Under the pieces are notes generated by a model. The model saw nothing but the letters and a program-made list of their open reading frames with translations. It made no database searches and was not told the origin of the DNA. Positions 52,797 through 61,281 of a DNA stretch of 64,000 nucleotides are shown in pieces. The stretch comes from RGIG3009 sp045630285 (GTDB lineage Bacteria > Bacillota > Clostridia > Oscillospirales > Acutalibacteraceae): positions 36,049 through 100,048 of the forward strand of contig JAZQSX010000062.1 of assembly GCA_045630285.1 (NCBI GenBank), written 5' to 3'. Position numbers and translations under genes: made by a program. Position 1 is the first letter of the stretch. Every line of letters begins with the position of its first letter.

Positions 52797-54161
52797 TTAA
52801 CCACGGAATTTTCGGCCTCGGCGGCGGTTGTAACGAATGATCAAAACCACGTAACCGCCGATCAGCAAGAAAACAATAAAGATAATGAGGAGCATCCAAC
52901 CAGAAAAAACGAAATCGGCAACACTCGACCAAAAGGCTTTCATACCACTGTACGTTGCCCCTTCACCCGCCGCCAACGGTACTGAAGCAATTTGCTTGCC
53001 CTCCAGGTACAGGTTCATCGTTGCGAGAATTTCGCCTTTCTTGATTGGAGCGACATATTCCTTTTTTTGGTACACGATTTCACGGGTGACATCTTTGACG
53101 TCGATCCCTTTTTTGACCACGGTATTCAAATCGGCGGTGGGAACCAAGGAAACGTAGTCCCGATCAGAGGAATGGAGCACCTCGACACGGCCGACCGGCT
53201 CATCTTTTTGTACCAGCTGCTCGTACGTGAAGTCCAAAAGTCCCCAGCGGATCAGCAGACGGGCGTCACTGTAAGCAAAGTTGGTGAGATTGCCGTCCTC
53301 ATCCTTTTTAGGCGCCCCCATAACGATCGCCATATAATCGTAGCCATCCTTGCTGCCGTATGCCATCAAGCTAAGCTCGGTAAGCGTGCCGCCGGTGCGT
53401 CCACCGTCCGCATAGCGGTAATATACCGGGGTGGAGGGGCGCAGCATATCGTTGCTGCTCGGCCAGCTGCGTTTTTTGCCGCCGGATACGGGTGTAACCG
53501 TCCATTGGCTCAGTTCCAGCATCGATTTGATCTCGGGATACTGCATCGCATAGCGTGCAAAAGTCATGACGTCCCGTGCGGACATATACTGACCTTCCTC
53601 ATTAAGACCCATGACATTGGTAAAATGTGAATTGGTACACCCTAGCTCCTGCGCAAAGGCGTTAAGCCCCTCGACGAACGCTTCAGGCGAGCCGGAAAGC
53701 TTGGTGGCAAGAGCAATCGAGCAATCAGCGACGGTTTGAATGGTGCACATCGTGATAAGATCCCGCAGTGTCCACACCTCGCCGTAATTCATCAGTGCAA
53801 CGTGCAAGCCTGTTCCGGCGACGTAATGGTTGAATTGGTACAGCGTATACTCTGCCGTTTCGGTGTCAATATCAATGTTGTTTTCCGTCACCAGCTTCAT
53901 AGCGTAGCCGACCATTGCCACACGCATCAGTGCGCCGGGCTGGTAACGCATGTCCGCCCCTTTTTCGTACAGGATCACGTCCTGCTCGGGACGGATGCCG
54001 GTGTACAACATCATAGCCGAGGGGGAAACGATGGTTTCCTCCTCAGTTTCAGGAAACTCATAACGGAGTTTTTCCGCGGAAACGGAGAGTGTGCCCATAC
54101 ATATTACGATAAGAGCCAGCATAACGCAGGCGATGCGAAGGAAAAACCGTGAACGCATCAT
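52797..54161 (-). CDS. DacF/PBP5-family D-Ala-D-Ala carboxypeptidase homolog, catalytic motifs lost
   Basis: 454 aa. Signal peptide (about 1-29), peptidase S11-like domain, a beta-rich C-terminal domain, then a C-terminal membrane helix (about 415-437) and a basic cytoplasmic end. The alignment with DacF is clear (AFVEGLNAFAQELGCTNSHF, ARDVMTFARYAM). All three active-site motifs have changed: SxxK to A77-L-M-R80, SxN to T143-V-A145 and KTG to R255-T-G257. Hydrolysis of muropeptides is therefore unlikely; a scaffold or sensor role is inferred. Start ATG 54161 after AAGGAG. Likely co-transcribed with the upstream uracil-DNA glycosylase. Confidence 0.88.
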   Translation of the reverse strand: MMRSRFFLRIACVMLALIVICMGTLSVSAEKLRYEFPETEEETIVSPSAMMLYTGIRPEQDVILYEKGADMRYQPGALMRVAMVGYAMKLVTENNIDIDTETAEYTLYQFNHYVAGTGLHVALMNYGEVWTLRDLITMCTIQTVADCSIALATKLSGSPEAFVEGLNAFAQELGCTNSHFTNVMGLNEEGQYMSARDVMTFARYAMQYPEIKSMLELSQWTVTPVSGGKKRSWPSSNDMLRPSTPVYYRYADGGRTGGTLTELSLMAYGSKDGYDYMAIVMGAPKKDEDGNLTNFAYSDARLLIRWGLLDFTYEQLVQKDEPVGRVEVLHSSDRDYVSLVPTADLNTVVKKGIDVKDVTREIVYQKKEYVAPIKKGEILATMNLYLEGKQIASVPLAAGEGATYSGMKAFWSSVADFVFSGWMLLIIFIVFLLIGGYVVLIIRYNRRRGRKFRG

Positions 54162-54184
54162 AACCGAGACTCCTTATAGCAAAA

Positions 54185-54772
54185 TCATTCAAAAACAAGT
54201 TCCGTATTCGTGCAAATTTCCTTAATTTTATCCCGAAGGGTAAAGAAATCCGCCAACGCCTCCGGCTTTTGGTTGGGGTTGCGCAGAATAGCGGCGGGAT
54301 GGAACATTCCCATGTACAGCACGCCGTCTTTTTCAAAGAACTGTCCGTGCTGCTTTGTCACTTTAAAATCCGGTGAGATCATACGGAATGCCGCCACACG
54401 GCCGAGACACACAACGATCTTCGGGCGAATGTGAGCGATCTGATCTGCCAACCAATGAGCGCAGGCGTCCTGCTCCTCGGGGAGCGGATCCCGGTTTTGC
54501 GGCGGGCGGCATTTCACCATGTTGGCAATATAAATATTGTGTTTTCGAGAAAGTCCGACCGCTTCCAGCATCGTGTCCAGCAATTTGCCACCACGGCCGA
54601 CAAACGGCTCACCCTGCAGATCCTCGTTTTCACCGGGTCCTTCACCGATAAACAAAATCTCGGCGGCGGGGTTGCCGACGCCAAACACCACGTTGTGTCG
54701 AGTTTCACACAAGCCGCACGCACGGCACGTTTTGCAAGATTGCTCCAATGCACGAAAAGTTGCTTCCGACAT
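54185..54772 (-). CDS. Family 4 uracil-DNA glycosylase
   Basis: Removes uracil from DNA. 195 aa, [4Fe-4S] type: Cys13 and Cys16 in CKTCRACGLC plus Cys in MVKCRPPQNRDP and EEQDACAHW as cluster ligands. Motif A reads GEGPGENEDLQGEPFVGR and the late motif FHPAAILRNPNQK. Good match in length and order to thermophile and clostridial UDGs. Start ATG 54772 has no obvious ribosome site; A+T-rich upstream. Confidence 0.95.
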   Translation of the reverse strand: MSEATFRALEQSCKTCRACGLCETRHNVVFGVGNPAAEILFIGEGPGENEDLQGEPFVGRGGKLLDTMLEAVGLSRKHNIYIANMVKCRPPQNRDPLPEEQDACAHWLADQIAHIRPKIVVCLGRVAAFRMISPDFKVTKQHGQFFEKDGVLYMGMFHPAAILRNPNQKPEALADFFTLRDKIKEICTNTELVFE

Positions 54773-54896
54773 AGTATACCCGCCTTTATATTATACTATA
54801 TTATACATTATATCTAAGTACCGCATAAAACGCAAGGGGAATTGCACCGTGTCAGCGACTTTTTTGGAAACAAGGCGAATCGTGTTGTTTTTGGAT

Positions 54897-54912
54897 TGTT
54901 TCATGTGAAACA
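54897..54912. promoter_or_regulatory. parS: parS site 1
   Basis: TGTTTCATGTGAAACA: one base from the consensus TGTTTCACGTGAAACA. It lies 89 bp before parA. ParB is the expected binder. Confidence 0.85.
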
Positions 54913-55001
54913 TTTTTTAAAAAAAGAGGGATGTTTTACATTTTCCTCTTTTATTCCTGAAAAAAGTGTGATATGATGAGAAACAGACAAGAGGTGACGA
55001 T

Positions 55002-55763
55002 ATGGGCAAGATCATTGCGGTGGTAAACCAAAAAGGCGGCGTTGGTAAAACAACGACCACGGTAAACCTGACCTCGGCGGTAGGCGCTGCGGGAAAAAAG
55101 TGTTTGCTTGTGGATTTGGATCCGCAGGGAAACGCCACCAGCGGTGTTGGAATTGATAAACGGCAAGGTGGATTGTCGATCTACGAGCTGCTAATCGGTC
55201 AAGGCGAGCCGAGCACGGCGGTACGGACAACGCCGTTTCGTAATATGGACGTGCTGCCGTCGAGTATTCAATTGGCGGGCGCAGAAATTGAAATGGTGGA
55301 GCTCAGTCGCCGTGAAAGTCGGTTAAAAGCGGTGTTGGCGCCACTGAGAGAGCGGTACGATTACATTTTTATCGATTGTCCGCCGTCGCTTGGGCTGCTG
55401 ACACTGAACGGTTTGTGCGCAGCAGACACGCTGCTGGTGCCGATCCAGTGTGAATATTACGCCTTGGAGGGACTTTCACAGCTGATGGCGACTGTGCGGC
55501 AGGTAAAACGCTTGTACAATCCGCAGTTGGAGCTGGAGGGCGTACTGCTCACGATGTTTGACGGCAGACTGAACCTGACGCAGCAGGTGGTTGCAGAGGT
55601 TAAGCGGTTTTTCCCGCGAAAAGTATTTGCGACCCCGATCCCTCGCAGCGTGCGGTTGTCGGAGGCGCCTAGCTTCGGAAAGCCGATCAATTATTATGAC
55701 AAAAACTCCAAAGGTGCGCTGGCGTATGATAAGTTGGCGCAGGAATTGATAAACGGAAGGTAA
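55002..55763 (+). CDS. parA: Chromosome partitioning ATPase ParA (Soj)
   Basis: 253 aa. Deviant Walker A KGGVGKTTTTVNL near the N-terminus, Walker A' DLDPQGNATSG and Walker B FIDCPPSLGLLTLNG. It forms ATP-dependent dimers on DNA and moves ParB-parS complexes; in Bacillus Soj also controls DnaA. Start ATG 55002 after GAGGTGA. It sits 17 kb from oriC, with parB 12 nt after it. Confidence 0.97.
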   Translation: MGKIIAVVNQKGGVGKTTTTVNLTSAVGAAGKKCLLVDLDPQGNATSGVGIDKRQGGLSIYELLIGQGEPSTAVRTTPFRNMDVLPSSIQLAGAEIEMVELSRRESRLKAVLAPLRERYDYIFIDCPPSLGLLTLNGLCAADTLLVPIQCEYYALEGLSQLMATVRQVKRLYNPQLELEGVLLTMFDGRLNLTQQVVAEVKRFFPRKVFATPIPRSVRLSEAPSFGKPINYYDKNSKGALAYDKLAQELINGR

Positions 55764-55775
55764 GGAGGAAAACGG

Positions 55776-56630
55776 ATGGCGGCAAAAATGGTCGGCCTCG
55801 GACGAGGCTTGGATGCGCTGTTTGCCGAAAATGCAGTTGAAGAGCAAGGAAAAACCGTTTCCCTGCGTATTTCGGAGATTGAACCCAATCGGGATCAACC
55901 CCGTAAACAGTTTGACGAGGCGGCGCTTGCTGATTTAGCAGCATCGATCGGACAGCATGGCGTGCTGCAGCCGCTGTTGGTGCGGCCACTGCCGGGCGGC
56001 GGGTACCAGCTGGTAGCCGGTGAACGTCGTTGGCGGGCGTCCCGTATGGCGGGACTTACCGAAGTGCCTGTTGTGGTGCGGGAAATGACGGACCGTGAAG
56101 CGTCGGAGCTCGCATTGATCGAAAATCTGCAACGGCAAGACCTGAATCCCATTGAAGAGGCGCTTGGGTACCGTACGCTAATGGAACAGTATGGAATGAC
56201 TCAGGAGGAAGCGGCTCGGGCGGTGAATAAATCCCGACCCGCAGTGGCAAATGCGTTACGTTTGCTGAATCTTCCGACGGAACTCACCGAAATGGTGCAG
56301 GACGGGCGGTTATCGGCGGGTCACGCACGGACGTTGCTTGCTTTTGAGTCGGAAGAGGCGCAAAAAGAAGCCGCAGCGGCGGTGTTGAAGCAAGATCTGT
56401 CGGTGCGCGCATTGGAAAAACTGGCGAAAGCTTCAAAAACCACCAAACGGGCGGAAAAGTCTCTCCGTCGGAGGGATAGCCTGTTTGACGAGGTGGAAAT
56501 CGTGTTGACCGAGCAGCTCGGCCGTAAGGTGCGGGTGCTGGACAAGGGTGAAGGCGGCGTATTGCAGCTGGAGTTTTATTCAAAGGATGATCTGACGGCA
56601 CTGTGTAATCACGTGGCGTCACAGCAATAA
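55776..56630 (+). CDS. parB: Chromosome partitioning CTPase ParB (Spo0J)
   Basis: 284 aa. ParB/Spo0J N-terminal domain with VGLGRGLDALF, the CTP-binding VAGERRWRASRMAGL, and ENLQRQDLNPIEEA; central helix-turn-helix around TQEEAARAVNKSRPAVANALRLL; C-terminal dimerisation region. Binds the two parS sites nearby. Start ATG 55776 after AAGGAGG. Confidence 0.97.
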   Translation: MAAKMVGLGRGLDALFAENAVEEQGKTVSLRISEIEPNRDQPRKQFDEAALADLAASIGQHGVLQPLLVRPLPGGGYQLVAGERRWRASRMAGLTEVPVVVREMTDREASELALIENLQRQDLNPIEEALGYRTLMEQYGMTQEEAARAVNKSRPAVANALRLLNLPTELTEMVQDGRLSAGHARTLLAFESEEAQKEAAAAVLKQDLSVRALEKLAKASKTTKRAEKSLRRRDSLFDEVEIVLTEQLGRKVRVLDKGEGGVLQLEFYSKDDLTALCNHVASQQ

Positions 56631-56646
56631 GAGGGGGAAATCAAGT

Positions 56647-57930
56647 ATGGTAGACATTAAATTGGTACGCAGCGAGCCGGATTTTGTAAAAGCGGCAGTG
56701 CGCAAGCGTGAAATGGATCTGGACAGCGTCATCGATGAGATTTTGGACATTGATGCCAAGCGCCGTCAGTTGTCTGGTGAGACGGATGCGCTGAAAGCGC
56801 AGCAGAACGCCGCTTCCAAGCAGATCCCGCAGATCAAAAAGGCGGGCGGCGACGTTTCGGCGATCATGGCGGAGATGAAAGAGCTGTCCGCAAAGATCAA
56901 AGAGGCCGATGTGGCGATCAACGAGCTTGAAGAGAAGCAGAAGTCGCTGCTGCTGGCGATTCCCAACCTGCCCGATCCTGATTTGGCGGCAGGCGGCAAG
57001 GAAAACAACGAGCCGGTACACTATTTTGGTGAGCAACCGAAGTTCGACTTCCCGATCCGCAACCACGTAGAGCTGTGCGAGAGCCTGGGCCTCATTGATT
57101 ATGAGCGTGGCGCAAAGATTGCCGGTAACGGCTGTTGGATCTATCGTGGCATGGGCTCCCGTTTGGAGTGGGCGATCCTAAATTTCTTCATTGATGAACA
57201 CCTGCGTGACGGCTATGAGTTCATTCTGCCGCCGCATATGCTCGGGTATGAGTGTGGTTATGTGGCAGGTCAGTTCCCGAAATTTGAGGATGAAGTATAC
57301 TGGATCCAGAATCCGACCAGCTCCGACCGCAAATTTATGCTTCCTACCGCTGAAACAGCGCTGGTCAACCTGCACCGTGATGAGATCATTCCCCGTGAGG
57401 AGCTGCCTCGTAAGTATATCGCTTACACGCCTTGCTATCGCCGTGAAGCGGGTAGCTACCGTTCGGAAGAGCGTGGCATGATCCGTGGCCACCAGTTCAA
57501 CAAAGTGGAAATGGTGCAGTACACCACGGCGGAAGGCTCGGATGAGGCGTTTGCCGAATTGGTGGGTAAGGCAGAGCGTTTGGTGCAGAAGCTCGGTTTG
57601 CATTACCGTTTGTGCAAACTCGCTGCGGGCGATTGCTCCTTCTCCATGGCACGCACCTCGGATATTGAGGTGTGGATCCCCAGTATGGGCATCTATAAGG
57701 AAGTTAGCTCGGCGTCTAACGGCCGTGACTACCAGGCTCGCCGTGGCAACGTGAAATACCGTGACGAAAACGGCAAGCTGCAGCTGGCGCACACGCTGAA
57801 TGCGTCGGGTCTGGCGACCAGCCGTGTAATTCCCGCCCTGGTGGAGCAGTATCAGAATGAAGACGGTTCGGTGACAGTCCCCGAGGTGCTGCGCCCGTAC
57901 CTGGGTGGCATTGAGGTTCTCAAGCCCTGA
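56647..57930 (+). CDS. serS: Seryl-tRNA synthetase
   Basis: 427 aa. N-terminal long coiled-coil arm that binds the tRNA variable arm (about 30-110), then a class II catalytic core with motif 2 FRREAGSYRSEERGMIRG-like CYRREAGSYRSEERGM and motif 3 LNASGLATSRVIPALVEQ. Start ATG 56647 after AGGGGGAA. Follows parB by 16 nt; its stop codon overlaps the second parS site. Confidence 0.98.
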   Translation: MVDIKLVRSEPDFVKAAVRKREMDLDSVIDEILDIDAKRRQLSGETDALKAQQNAASKQIPQIKKAGGDVSAIMAEMKELSAKIKEADVAINELEEKQKSLLLAIPNLPDPDLAAGGKENNEPVHYFGEQPKFDFPIRNHVELCESLGLIDYERGAKIAGNGCWIYRGMGSRLEWAILNFFIDEHLRDGYEFILPPHMLGYECGYVAGQFPKFEDEVYWIQNPTSSDRKFMLPTAETALVNLHRDEIIPREELPRKYIAYTPCYRREAGSYRSEERGMIRGHQFNKVEMVQYTTAEGSDEAFAELVGKAERLVQKLGLHYRLCKLAAGDCSFSMARTSDIEVWIPSMGIYKEVSSASNGRDYQARRGNVKYRDENGKLQLAHTLNASGLATSRVIPALVEQYQNEDGSVTVPEVLRPYLGGIEVLKP

Positions 57931-57945
57931 GTTTCACGTGAAACA
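57930..57945. promoter_or_regulatory. parS: parS site 2
   Basis: AGTTTCACGTGAAACA: matches the consensus in 15 of 16 positions with a perfect 14-bp palindromic core. It begins on the last base of the serS stop codon and abuts the queT leader. Confidence 0.9.
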
Positions 57946-58007
57946 GGTCAGTTCGAAACCATCCTGACCCTGCGGCAGATTCCGCAGAAATCAAAACTAT
58001 GGAGGCA
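57946..58007 (+). promoter_or_regulatory. Candidate preQ1 riboswitch before queT
   Basis: Helix GGTCAG / CTGACC (57946-57951 with 57964-57969); a second hairpin CTGCGG / CCGCAG (57970-57987); and loop CCAT (57959-57962) can pair with ATGG (57999-58002) next to the Shine-Dalgarno GGAGG. An H-type pseudoknot with an inserted hairpin that masks the ribosome site is the fold of preQ1-II and preQ1-III aptamers, and QueT genes are their usual targets. Class not assigned. Confidence 0.5.
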
Positions 58008-58013
58008 TTCCTT

Positions 58014-58526
58014 TTGAAACAACGAAAATCGCTGATTTTTTTAACAAAAAGCGGCGTTATTGCCGCATTTTATGTCGCTTTGACGGTGCTTTTGCAGCCG
58101 ATCTGCTTTGGATCGATACAGTGTCGGGTCTCCGAAGCGCTGACGATCCTGCCGGTCTACCTGCCGGAGGCGATCCCGGGATTGACGGTTGGGTGCTTTT
58201 TGTCGAACCTGATCGGGTTGTCCACCGGCGCCAACCCTGCTGGCGGTTTGGATCTGTTGCTGGGTACCGGTGCGACAGCCCTGGCTGCACTGGTGACCTA
58301 TCTGCTGCGTCAAGTGCGCTGGGGAGGACTTCCTGTGTTGGCAACGCTGCCGCCGGTGATCATCAATGCGTTGATCGTCGGTGCAGAGCTGTACGTGGTG
58401 TACGGCGGGTTGCCGCTGGTGGCGCATATGGCGTTGGTCGCCGCCGGACAAGTCGTGGCGTGCGTTGGCGGTGGGTTGATCCTGTCGGTGGCGCTGGAAA
58501 AAAGCGGCGCAGCACGTCGGTTATAA
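58014..58526 (+). CDS. queT: QueT-family queuosine-precursor transporter
   Basis: 170 aa, about five membrane segments. Family COG4708 (S component of an ECF transporter): GSIQCRVSEALTILPVYLPEAIPGLTVGCFLSNL contains the characteristic R-SEAL stretch. Imports preQ1 or preQ0. Start is taken as TTG 58014, since the upstream in-frame ATG at 57999 lies inside the ribosome site. Ends at a bidirectional terminator. Confidence 0.88.
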   Translation: MKQRKSLIFLTKSGVIAAFYVALTVLLQPICFGSIQCRVSEALTILPVYLPEAIPGLTVGCFLSNLIGLSTGANPAGGLDLLLGTGATALAALVTYLLRQVRWGGLPVLATLPPVIINALIVGAELYVVYGGLPLVAHMALVAAGQVVACVGGGLILSVALEKSGAARRL

Positions 58527-58533
58527 CAAAAAT

Positions 58534-58563
58534 AAGCTGGCGCTTCTTCGGAAGCGCCAGCTT
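58534..58563. terminator. Bidirectional terminator between queT and the DUF1624 gene
   Basis: 13-bp perfect stem AAGCTGGCGCTTC / GAAGCGCCAGCTT with a TTCG loop; T-rich on the minus side. Confidence 0.88.
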
Positions 58564-58578
58564 TCCCAATCCCGGAGA

Positions 58579-59349
58579 TTAAAAGAGTTCGTCAATGACG
58601 AAGCATAAGCCGAAGATGATCGGCTGGTGGGCGATGTATACCCACAGAGACCATTTTCCGATGGCGGAGAGGGGTTTGGCATGGCTGCGGGACATCCACG
58701 CAGGGTATTGCCGACGCCACCGACCGACGTAGGTGCCTGCCAGGAAGCAGAAAACCCACGGCAGCAGCGGAAAATAGTCACCGGTGCTGCCTACACGGCA
58801 CCAACCAACGATGTAGGTCAGTACGTTGCGGTCTGCGGGCGGTGTCGGAACGGTAAACAGACCGGAAATGCCGAAATAACTACCACGATAGGGTGAGACG
58901 TGGTAAAACAGAAGGAATAGTACAACGCACAGCACCACGCCGAGCCAGGTTGGAATAAAGGTGAGGGTGGGGCGAAGCAGTACGTACAGCAGAATACATA
59001 CCGACAGCAGGTGGAGAATACCAAACCAGATCATCGTGCCTTCGGTGAGAATGGTCAGGCGCACGCAGCACCACATAACGGCGGACATCAACACCGCCAC
59101 GCCGGCAAGCAGCAGACCCCGTTTCAGGTTGCTGTGCGAAAAGTTGCAGCATATACCGCAGATAAAAATAAACAGCCCGGCAAAGAACGGTTCTACCGGC
59201 TCAAAAAATTGGAACAGCTCGGAAGCAAATTCAACACCAAATATATAACCAACAGTATAAAATGCGTGATAAAATACCATTAGTACAACGCAAAGGCCGC
59301 GAACCTCATCCAAAAAATGGACACGGCGGCCGGAATGGGTATGACTCAA
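58579..59349 (-). CDS. DUF1624 / heparan-alpha-glucosaminide N-acetyltransferase-like membrane protein
   Basis: 256 aa, about seven to eight membrane segments. N-terminal FLDEVRGLCVVLMVFYHAFYT carries the catalytic-type His of the HGSNAT family (D-x-x-R-G-L and H), and LSAIGKWSLWVYIAHQPII is the C-terminal hallmark. May acylate a cell-surface glycan; substrate unknown. Opposite to its neighbours. Confidence 0.85.
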   Translation of the reverse strand: MSHTHSGRRVHFLDEVRGLCVVLMVFYHAFYTVGYIFGVEFASELFQFFEPVEPFFAGLFIFICGICCNFSHSNLKRGLLLAGVAVLMSAVMWCCVRLTILTEGTMIWFGILHLLSVCILLYVLLRPTLTFIPTWLGVVLCVVLFLLFYHVSPYRGSYFGISGLFTVPTPPADRNVLTYIVGWCRVGSTGDYFPLLPWVFCFLAGTYVGRWRRQYPAWMSRSHAKPLSAIGKWSLWVYIAHQPIIFGLCFVIDELF

Positions 59350-59440
59350 GCGTGATCCCTCCCAATTTCAAGTGTCTATCGGTATTGTATCACACTTCAC
59401 AGAAAAAAGGAAAGAAAAATTTAAAATCAGGTGAAGACAA

Positions 59441-60163
59441 ATGATAGCTTTATGGGGAACCATTGTCAATGTAGCGGCGGTACTGGTCGGCGGCTCGGTG
59501 GGAGTGCTTCTGAAAAAAGGAATTCCCGAACGGTTAGCAGGGGCTTTGATGACGGCAGTCGGCTTTTGCACGCTGTATATCGGTATCCGAGGGTGCGTGG
59601 ACGTCGGTGGTGTGGCGGTGGACGACAAAACGCTGGTCGTTGTGTTTTCGCTGGCGCTTGGGGCGCTGGTGGGGCATCTGCTCGATCTGGATGGTCGCCT
59701 GCAACGGCTGGGGGGGCGGGCTGAGGCAAAATTCAGCAAAAGAGCCGACGGTAACGGGCAGATCGCCAAAGCATTTGTCAGTGCCAGCCTGCTGTTCTGC
59801 GTGGGAACGATGACGGTCGTCGGGGCGCTGCAAAGCGGTCTGCAAAACAACCACGAAATGTTATACCTGAAGTCGGTGCTCGATCTTATCTCCTCGATCG
59901 TGTTCGGCGCCACGCTCGGTGCGGGCGTGCTGTTGTCCACCGTGACGGTGTTCGTTTATCAGGGTAGCATCACGCTGCTGGCGCAGGTGGTCGCACCGTA
60001 CCTCAACAGTGCGGTTGTTACGGAGATGAACCATGTCGGCGCACTGCTGATCATCGGCCTCGGATTAAACCTGTTGAAGGTGGCGGATATTAAGGTCGCC
60101 AACTTTGTACCGGCAATTTTGCTGCCGATCGCTCTCTGCCCGCTGTACACGCTGGTATTTTGA
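59441..60163 (+). CDS. DUF554 membrane protein
   Basis: 240 aa, about seven membrane segments. Starts MIALWGTIVNVAAVLVGGSVG, the usual DUF554 beginning, and has the GTMTVVGALQSGL segment and the tail VADIKVANFVPAILLPI. Family is sometimes called YdfK-type, with no proven function. Start ATG 59441 after AGGTGA. Confidence 0.9.
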   Translation: MIALWGTIVNVAAVLVGGSVGVLLKKGIPERLAGALMTAVGFCTLYIGIRGCVDVGGVAVDDKTLVVVFSLALGALVGHLLDLDGRLQRLGGRAEAKFSKRADGNGQIAKAFVSASLLFCVGTMTVVGALQSGLQNNHEMLYLKSVLDLISSIVFGATLGAGVLLSTVTVFVYQGSITLLAQVVAPYLNSAVVTEMNHVGALLIIGLGLNLLKVADIKVANFVPAILLPIALCPLYTLVF

Positions 60164-60173
60164 AATAAAAGTG

Positions 60174-60202
60174 TTGACAGCGCCGGAAAAGTATGCTACA
60201 AT
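60174..60202 (+). promoter_or_regulatory. Sigma-A promoter of rplU-prp-rpmA
   Basis: TTGACA (60174-60179), 17-bp spacer, TACAAT (60197-60202). Confidence 0.85.
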
Positions 60203-60208
60203 AGCCGA

Positions 60209-60308
60209 TGCCGCTTGTTCCGGGCGGTGTTTTGTCATGGCATAAAACACCGAAAGTGAAGCAATTCCGCCCGTGCGCAGCGAGTCTTAAGAAAAGGCAG
60301 GTACTTGT
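60209..60308 (+). promoter_or_regulatory. L21-type structured leader
   Basis: 100-nt leader. CGGGCGG (60220s) pairs with CCGCCCG near 60270, and inside it TGTTTT...AAAACA forms a hairpin around GTCATGGCAT. Firmicute L21 operons have such a ribosomal-protein leader, probably for autoregulation. Folding is by eye. Confidence 0.6.
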
Positions 60309-60662
60309 ATGTACGCCATTATTGAAACCGGCGGTAAGCAGTACAAAGTGCAGAACGGTGACGTTTTGTTCATTGAAAAGCTGGATGCCGCTGAAGAAAC
60401 CAGCGTCGTGTTTGACAAGGTCGTTGCTCTGCATAACGACAAAGAGCTGAAGCTCGGTGCTCCGTATCTGAAGGGCGCTTACGTCGATGCACAGGTGCTG
60501 AAAAACGGCAAAGGTAAGAAGATTACCGTGTTCACCTATCGTCCCAAGAAGGGCAGCAAGCGTGCCATGGGTCATCGTCAGCCCTATACCAAGGTGCAGA
60601 TCGAAGGCATCCACGCCAAGGCTCCCCGCGCCCCCAAGGCGGAAGCTCCCGCTGAGGAATGA
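60309..60662 (+). CDS. rplU: 50S ribosomal protein L21
   Basis: 117 aa: MYAIIETGGKQYKVQNGDVL and KRAMGHRQPYTKVQIEGI are diagnostic. An Ala/Pro-rich tail extends it by about 15 residues over the common 100-103. Overlaps prp by 4 nt. Confidence 0.98.
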   Translation: MYAIIETGGKQYKVQNGDVLFIEKLDAAEETSVVFDKVVALHNDKELKLGAPYLKGAYVDAQVLKNGKGKKITVFTYRPKKGSKRAMGHRQPYTKVQIEGIHAKAPRAPKAEAPAEE

Positions 60663-60973
60663 TTCGCGCTACTATCCTGAGCCGTGACGGAAGGCTGTGT
60701 GGGTTTGATATTCAAGGCCACGCCGGTCAAGCGGAACAGGGACGCGACATCGTGTGCGCCGCAGTTTCCTCGGCTGCGTATCTTACGGCAAACACCCTCT
60801 CGGAGGTGTGTGGCTGTCGGGTAGCGGCAAGGGAAAGCGAAGGTCGGTTATGTGTTCGTGTTTCTTCCAACGAAGAGGCGGCACAGATCCCCCTGCAGGG
60901 TTTGCGGTTGCATCTGGAAGGGCTTATCGCCCAGTATCCGCAGTATATCCAGCTACAACAAACGGAGGTGTAA
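60659..60973 (+). CDS. prp: Ribosomal-processing cysteine protease Prp
   Basis: 104 aa. Catalytic His in GHAG and Cys in DIVCAAVSSAAY. Cleaves the N-terminal extension of L27. Start ATG 60659 overlaps the rplU stop (ATGA). Lies between rplU and rpmA as expected. Confidence 0.96.
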   Translation: MIRATILSRDGRLCGFDIQGHAGQAEQGRDIVCAAVSSAAYLTANTLSEVCGCRVAARESEGRLCVRVSSNEEAAQIPLQGLRLHLEGLIAQYPQYIQLQQTEV

Positions 60974-60977
60974 CAAC

Positions 60978-61262
60978 ATGCTGAAAATAAACATCCAGCT
61001 CTTCGCTCATAAAAAGGGTATGGGTTCGACCAAGAACGGCCGTGACTCCGAGTCCAAGCGCCTTGGCGCTAAGCGTGCGGACGGTCAGTTCGTCCTCGCC
61101 GGTAACATTCTGGTTCGCCAGCGCGGCACCCACATCCATCCCGGCCAGAACGTCGGCATTGGTTCCGACGATACGCTGTATGCGAAGGCCAGCGGCACGG
61201 TCCGCTTTGAGCGCATGGGCAAAGATCGCAAGCGCGTCAGCGTCTATGTGACCGAGCAGTAA
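60978..61262 (+). CDS. rpmA: 50S ribosomal protein L27 with Prp-cleavable extension
   Basis: 94 aa from ATG 60978 after GGAGGTG. N-terminal MLKINIQLFAHKKGMGSTKN: the LKINIQLF part is the Firmicute extension removed by Prp between Phe and Ala, so that the mature protein begins AHKKG. The rest is standard L27. A strong terminator follows. Confidence 0.98.
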   Translation: MLKINIQLFAHKKGMGSTKNGRDSESKRLGAKRADGQFVLAGNILVRQRGTHIHPGQNVGIGSDDTLYAKASGTVRFERMGKDRKRVSVYVTEQ

Positions 61263-61281
61263 GTGAATAACTGCACAGAAC

